IMG/VR virus record: IMGVR_UViG_3300023116_000352
Span: 1 to 24,057 of that record
Source of the DNA: a virus
Reading direction: 5' to 3' (one strand)
DNA length: 24,057 bases
Shown here one piece after another: positions 21,833 through 24,057 of the stretch (positions within the stretch are counted from its first letter, which is position 1; every line of letters starts with the position of its first letter). Under the pieces are notes generated by a model. The model did not search any database. It was not told the DNA's origin and saw only the letters and a list, made by a program, of their open reading frames with translations. Both the position numbers and the translations under genes were made by a program.

Positions 21833-21900
21833 GTGACGGACTCTCTGGTTGTAAGTATTTCGTAAGATTATTTATGATGCGGGGGGTCCGTCACATTTTA
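21833..21900 (+). ncRNA. Predicted small hairpin RNA or structured leader
   Basis: Bases 21832-21847 pair with 21880-21895: 10 Watson-Crick pairs (TGTGACGGAC / GTCCGTCACA), then six more with three G-U pairs, closing a 32-nt loop. TTTTATTT follows the 3' arm. With the predicted start at about 21833, the RNA would be about 68 nt with both ends paired. It does not fit a tRNA: there is no T-arm or CCA. The alternative is a structured 5' leader for the next gene, whose ATG lies 12 nt after the hairpin and has no ribosome site. Confidence 0.55.
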
Positions 21901-21907
21901 TTTGATC

Positions 21908-22234
21908 ATGAAGTTTAAATTTTACCCCGTCGTAGAACTTTTTTGGAAAGATCACTACAGCCTCGGTGATGAGTGGTATGATGAAATTCCGGAGGCCGAT
22001 GTTCGCATACTTTCAGCGGTAGGATACCTTGTTGGAGAAGACGAAGATTATTACTACGTATCTTGTAATTATGATTTTGGGAACGACCAGTTTTCTGCTG
22101 GGACTGCTGTACTCAAAAATTGTATTGTCAAGAGAAGGGTCTTGAGTAGAGGAAAATTTGACTATGATCAGTTTAGTGGAAAGAGAAAGACTCGTAAAAA
22201 TCGTATACCAAAACCACAGCCAGACGAATCCTGA
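21908..22234 (+). CDS. Unknown phage protein
   Basis: A 108-residue protein: KFKFYPVVELFWKDHYSLGD, EWYDEIPEADVRILSAVGYL, VGEDEDYYYVSCNYDFGND, QFSAGTAVLKNCIVKRRVLS, and a basic end (GKRKTRKNRIPKPQPDES). The middle looks like a small beta-barrel of a type ('sVGylv.Edddyy.vs......g..aG.avlk.cI..r') I have met in phage genomes without function. ATG 21908 has no ribosome site; a TTG two codons earlier is possible. The last 71 nt overlap the next gene in another frame. Confidence 0.65.
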   Translation: MKFKFYPVVELFWKDHYSLGDEWYDEIPEADVRILSAVGYLVGEDEDYYYVSCNYDFGNDQFSAGTAVLKNCIVKRRVLSRGKFDYDQFSGKRKTRKNRIPKPQPDES

Positions 22235-22601
22235 ACGAACCAGAGCGGGCTGCTGTGTGGCAACTGGGTATTACAACGAAAAGTCTCTCCCAGAAATTTG
22301 CGCTTACTATCAAGTATCTCAAGATGATGGATTGTACTGGTGGGAATACTTTGGGTTTAATAGCGAACTTGCAAAGCCCGCTAAACGTAAAAAACGAAAA
22401 CAATCTGATATCTTTGCTTTCCTTAAAGAAAACTCCGGCAAAAAGATTACAGTAAAGCAACTAGTTGAAGAATGCTCGATTAGCTCTCCAACTGCTTATA
22501 AGTTTATCAACGAAAACCCTGGCTGGTTTAAAAAAGTTAAAAGAGGAGTTTATGAGGTGGTGAATGCAGATGAAGAAAGAAGAAAAGCAAAAACTAAGTA
22601 A
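22164..22601 (+). CDS. Putative winged-helix DNA-binding regulator
   Basis: A 145-residue protein. The N-terminal half (RTRAGCCVATGYYNEKSLPE, ICAYYQVSQDDGLYWWEYFG) is of unknown type. A basic linker KPAKRKKRKQ follows. The C-terminal part, DIFAFLKENSGKKITVKQLV then EECSISSPTAYKFINENPGW and FKKVKRGVYEVVN, reads as helix, helix-turn-helix (VKQLVEECSISSPTAYKFIN) and a beta-wing. A transcription regulator is a reasonable guess. The start is unclear: ATG 22164 has GAGG 12 nt upstream, while TTG 22158 has it about 5 nt upstream. Either way it overlaps the previous gene by at least 71 nt. It ends 38 nt into the next gene. Confidence 0.65.
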   Translation: MISLVERERLVKIVYQNHSQTNPERTRAGCCVATGYYNEKSLPEICAYYQVSQDDGLYWWEYFGFNSELAKPAKRKKRKQSDIFAFLKENSGKKITVKQLVEECSISSPTAYKFINENPGWFKKVKRGVYEVVNADEERRKAKTK

Positions 22602-22791
22602 AGTAAATGAAGAATACATTGAGCAGATGATGGTTGCTACAAAAGTTTCAAGAGCCGTCAGGGAACTTGAAGAACATAATCGAACATTGATGCTAAAACT
22701 AGCTAGCGCTTATGAGGAACTAGAAGAACTGCAAGAAGCCTATTACAGTCTGCTTAATGAAAGGAAGAGGGAGTATGGAAACTATGAATAA
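22564..22791 (+). CDS. Small coiled-coil protein
   Basis: A 75-residue protein that is almost entirely helical and charged: KKEEKQKLSKVNEEYIEQM, VATKVSRAVRELEEHNRTLM, LKLASAYEELEELQEAYYSL. The heptad pattern (A..L..L..A...L..L) predicts a dimeric coiled coil. GAGG lies 6 nt before ATG 22564. It overlaps the gene before it by 38 nt and the gene after it by 17 nt, so the three are probably co-translated. No family recognised; it may be a partner of the adjacent regulator or Nmad1-like protein. Confidence 0.7.
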   Translation: MQMKKEEKQKLSKVNEEYIEQMMVATKVSRAVRELEEHNRTLMLKLASAYEELEELQEAYYSLLNERKREYGNYE

Positions 22792-23329
22792 AACGTGGCA
22801 AGCAGCCGCAGATGCCGCTGTATCAGAGATTTACGATATGGCTATTGTCTCCAAGGACAACTCTGTTGATAATCTTATCAAGTTTATGAGGCATAGGTTT
22901 GATCAAACACTTAAAGGTATTGAAAACTACAATTACGTTCCACCTCAATCTCTTATTGTTGATGGTCAAGCGCTGTGGTCTTTTGTAGGTAGACATGCTC
23001 TTAATATTCTTACAATTACGGGATGGAGGCCGGATAAGGGCGAGATAATTGCTACCCTTATCCGTAAACAAAAAGACTATGGGCCTGAAAATATTTCTCG
23101 ATTTGGAAACATAGGTCTCCTTATCAGAATGCACGATAAAATTGCACGACTTGAAAACATTTATGAAAAATGCGAATGGGACTTCAACAAGGCTATTGCT
23201 GTTAATGCAGTTTCAGATGAAACAATTATTGACACTTTGATTGATATAATGGGTTATAGTGCGATTGCTCTTATGTGGTCAACTATTGACTCTAATGGAG
23301 ATCGTGCCTTTCTTTATCCCATGAGTTGA
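22775..23329 (+). CDS. Nucleotide modification associated domain 1 (DUF1599-like) protein
   Basis: A 184-residue helical protein. The second half carries the family pattern: LIRKQKDYGPENISRFGNIG then LLIRMHDKIARLENIYEK, and SDETIIDTLIDIMGYSAIAL, with K..DYG..N..RFG..G...R..DK.aRL and E...DTl.DI.GYs.ia. The conserved Glu149, Asp153 and Asp157, with Asp121 and Lys122, suggest a MazG-like metal-dependent nucleotide site. Such proteins accompany modified-nucleotide metabolism in phages, but the exact reaction is not known. I chose ATG 22775 (GAGGGAG immediately upstream); ATG 22757 is the longer option. It lies just before two oxygenase-like genes, which fits a nucleotide or DNA modification cluster. 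Confidence 0.72.
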   Translation: METMNKTWQAAADAAVSEIYDMAIVSKDNSVDNLIKFMRHRFDQTLKGIENYNYVPPQSLIVDGQALWSFVGRHALNILTITGWRPDKGEIIATLIRKQKDYGPENISRFGNIGLLIRMHDKIARLENIYEKCEWDFNKAIAVNAVSDETIIDTLIDIMGYSAIALMWSTIDSNGDRAFLYPMS

Positions 23330-23330
23330 T

Positions 23331-23975
23331 ATGAAAAAAACAAACATTAAAATATTCGAGGTAAACAATTTTACGGTATCAGCTATAGAAATAGGTAATG
23401 CTCTTAATCGGCTTGTAATTGTTGAAGACTTTTTTAAATATCCTGATTTGGTTAGAGAGTATGCTTTAAACTGTAACTATTTTGAGATGCCTCACACAAA
23501 AAATCCCGGCGTTGTTAGCAGAATGGCTGTGGACCTGCCCGAAGTCAGAGAGGCTGTTGATTTTATAAAGAAAAATACTTTCTCTGACCATGCTAGAAGA
23601 GATGACTTAACTGTAATGACTTTTCAGGCATACAGGACCAACAATAACAACGCTCCTCATTACGACTTTTTTCAATACGCAGGGATTTGTTCATTAAACA
23701 CTTATGAAGAAAATCCAGACATATCTGGAACATCTTTCTACAGATACAAAGATGGACATGAATATGCCACTACTTCAATGTATCGTGGCGAAAAGTGCAA
23801 AGATAATATTCATGAAGATTGGACTAAGTACCATACAGAAACTCATGAATTTAATAAGTTTATATTCTACGAGGGCTACTTGTACCACAATCTTGAGTGG
23901 GACGAAGGTGCTTGGAAATCAGAAATTCCAAGACTGACGTTCAATTTTTTCGGCGCAGAAGATGTATACTACTAA
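23331..23975 (+). CDS. 2OG-Fe(II) oxygenase-like protein (DUF6445-like)
   Basis: A 214-residue protein: LNRLVIVEDFFKYPDLVREY, ALNCNYFEMP, LTVMTFQAYRTNNNNAPHYD, YAGICSLNTYEENPDISGTS, FYRYKDG, then FNKFIFYEGYLYHNLEWDEG and PRLTFNFFGAED. The likely iron ligands are His110-x-Asp112 and His186, with Arg201 in PRLTFNFF for 2-oxoglutarate, in the order of prolyl-hydroxylase-like dioxygenases. The 'vDDF...P..vR.yAl' start and 'GTsFYRy' are shared with DUF6445. The substrate is unknown: proteins, nucleotides or metabolites are all possible. It begins 1 nt after the stop of the Nmad1-like gene. Confidence 0.72.
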   Translation: MKKTNIKIFEVNNFTVSAIEIGNALNRLVIVEDFFKYPDLVREYALNCNYFEMPHTKNPGVVSRMAVDLPEVREAVDFIKKNTFSDHARRDDLTVMTFQAYRTNNNNAPHYDFFQYAGICSLNTYEENPDISGTSFYRYKDGHEYATTSMYRGEKCKDNIHEDWTKYHTETHEFNKFIFYEGYLYHNLEWDEGAWKSEIPRLTFNFFGAEDVYY

Positions 23976-23978
23976 TGT

Positions 23979-24057
23979 ATGAGCTTTGAGACCACCGGAT
24001 ATGTTGTAATCAGAAACGCTGTTCAAAAAGATGTTGTGGACTTTCTAGTTGACTATA
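23979..24057 (+). CDS. Start of a second 2OG-oxygenase-like gene, cut by window edge
   Basis: ATG at 23979 opens a frame of 26 codons to the right edge without a stop: SFETTGYVVIRNAVQKDVVD then FLVDY. The 'GYVVIRNAV..d..dFl..Y' pattern is typical of the N-terminus of phytanoyl-CoA hydroxylase-like and phage 2OG-Fe(II) oxygenases. Only this piece is visible, so the iron ligands cannot be checked. It begins 3 nt after the preceding oxygenase-like gene. Confidence 0.5.
   Translation, partial: MSFETTGYVVIRNAVQKDVVDFLVDY

Noticed and set aside
21833-21900. tRNA or tmRNA fragment at the hairpin
   Set aside because: The long stem looked like an acceptor arm, but there is no T-arm sequence, no anticodon arm of the right size and no CCA.

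Overview
The window is part of a tailed double-stranded DNA phage genome (Caudoviricetes) or a closely related prophage. It encodes an HK97-type portal, a protease-scaffold protein, a major capsid protein, a row of tail-fibre-like adhesins, a vitamin B12-dependent ribonucleotide reductase and a flavin-dependent thymidylate synthase. No bacterial housekeeping gene, rRNA, tRNA, integrase or CRISPR array was seen. The host cannot be named. Class II RNR, ThyX, TAnnnT-type -10 elements and several probably leaderless genes would fit an aquatic actinobacterium, but this is inference.

Layout. Positions 1-18698 are read leftward (minus strand) and 18876-24057 rightward (plus strand), from a 177-bp divergent intergenic region. 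Going leftward: a small unknown gene, a GT-B glycosyltransferase, the class II RNR, a strong terminator (15402-15432), a small conserved gene, the portal, three small virion-type proteins, four large adhesins with two small putative assembly genes and one tiny previously easy-to-miss gene (4789-4944), the protease-scaffold, the major capsid protein, a second strong terminator (2037-2070), a Lys/Ala-rich protein, three small virion proteins and a tail-collar protein that runs off the left edge. Going rightward: thyX, two small genes, a Cys-rich composite protein, a coiled-coil protein, a holin-like membrane protein, a predicted small hairpin RNA, an unknown protein, a putative winged-helix regulator, a coiled-coil protein, an Nmad1/DUF1599-like protein, a 2OG-oxygenase-like protein and the first codons of what looks like a second oxygenase.

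How it works together. RNR and ThyX supply dNTPs and dTMP for phage DNA synthesis. Portal, protease-scaffold and capsid protein build the head. The adhesins have paralogous N-terminal anchors in two pairs, repeated GIGTTSP modules, and in one case a self-cleaving S74 chaperone. They probably form alternative or branched fibres. Genes are tightly packed, commonly with TGATG, TAATG or ATGA stop/start overlaps, so translational coupling is likely.

Most notable. (1) A recurring TGRTANNAT element (extended -10) sits at eight transcription-unit boundaries, and at four or five of them only 6-9 nt before the start codon in place of a Shine-Dalgarno. (2) One copy of this element drives a compact predicted RNA that folds end to end into a 16-bp hairpin and ends in a U-rich tail (21833-21900). 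(3) The adhesin block interrupts the usual portal-protease-capsid order. (4) The protease-scaffold gene has an in-frame internal ATG with a strong ribosome site, as expected for a nested scaffold gene.
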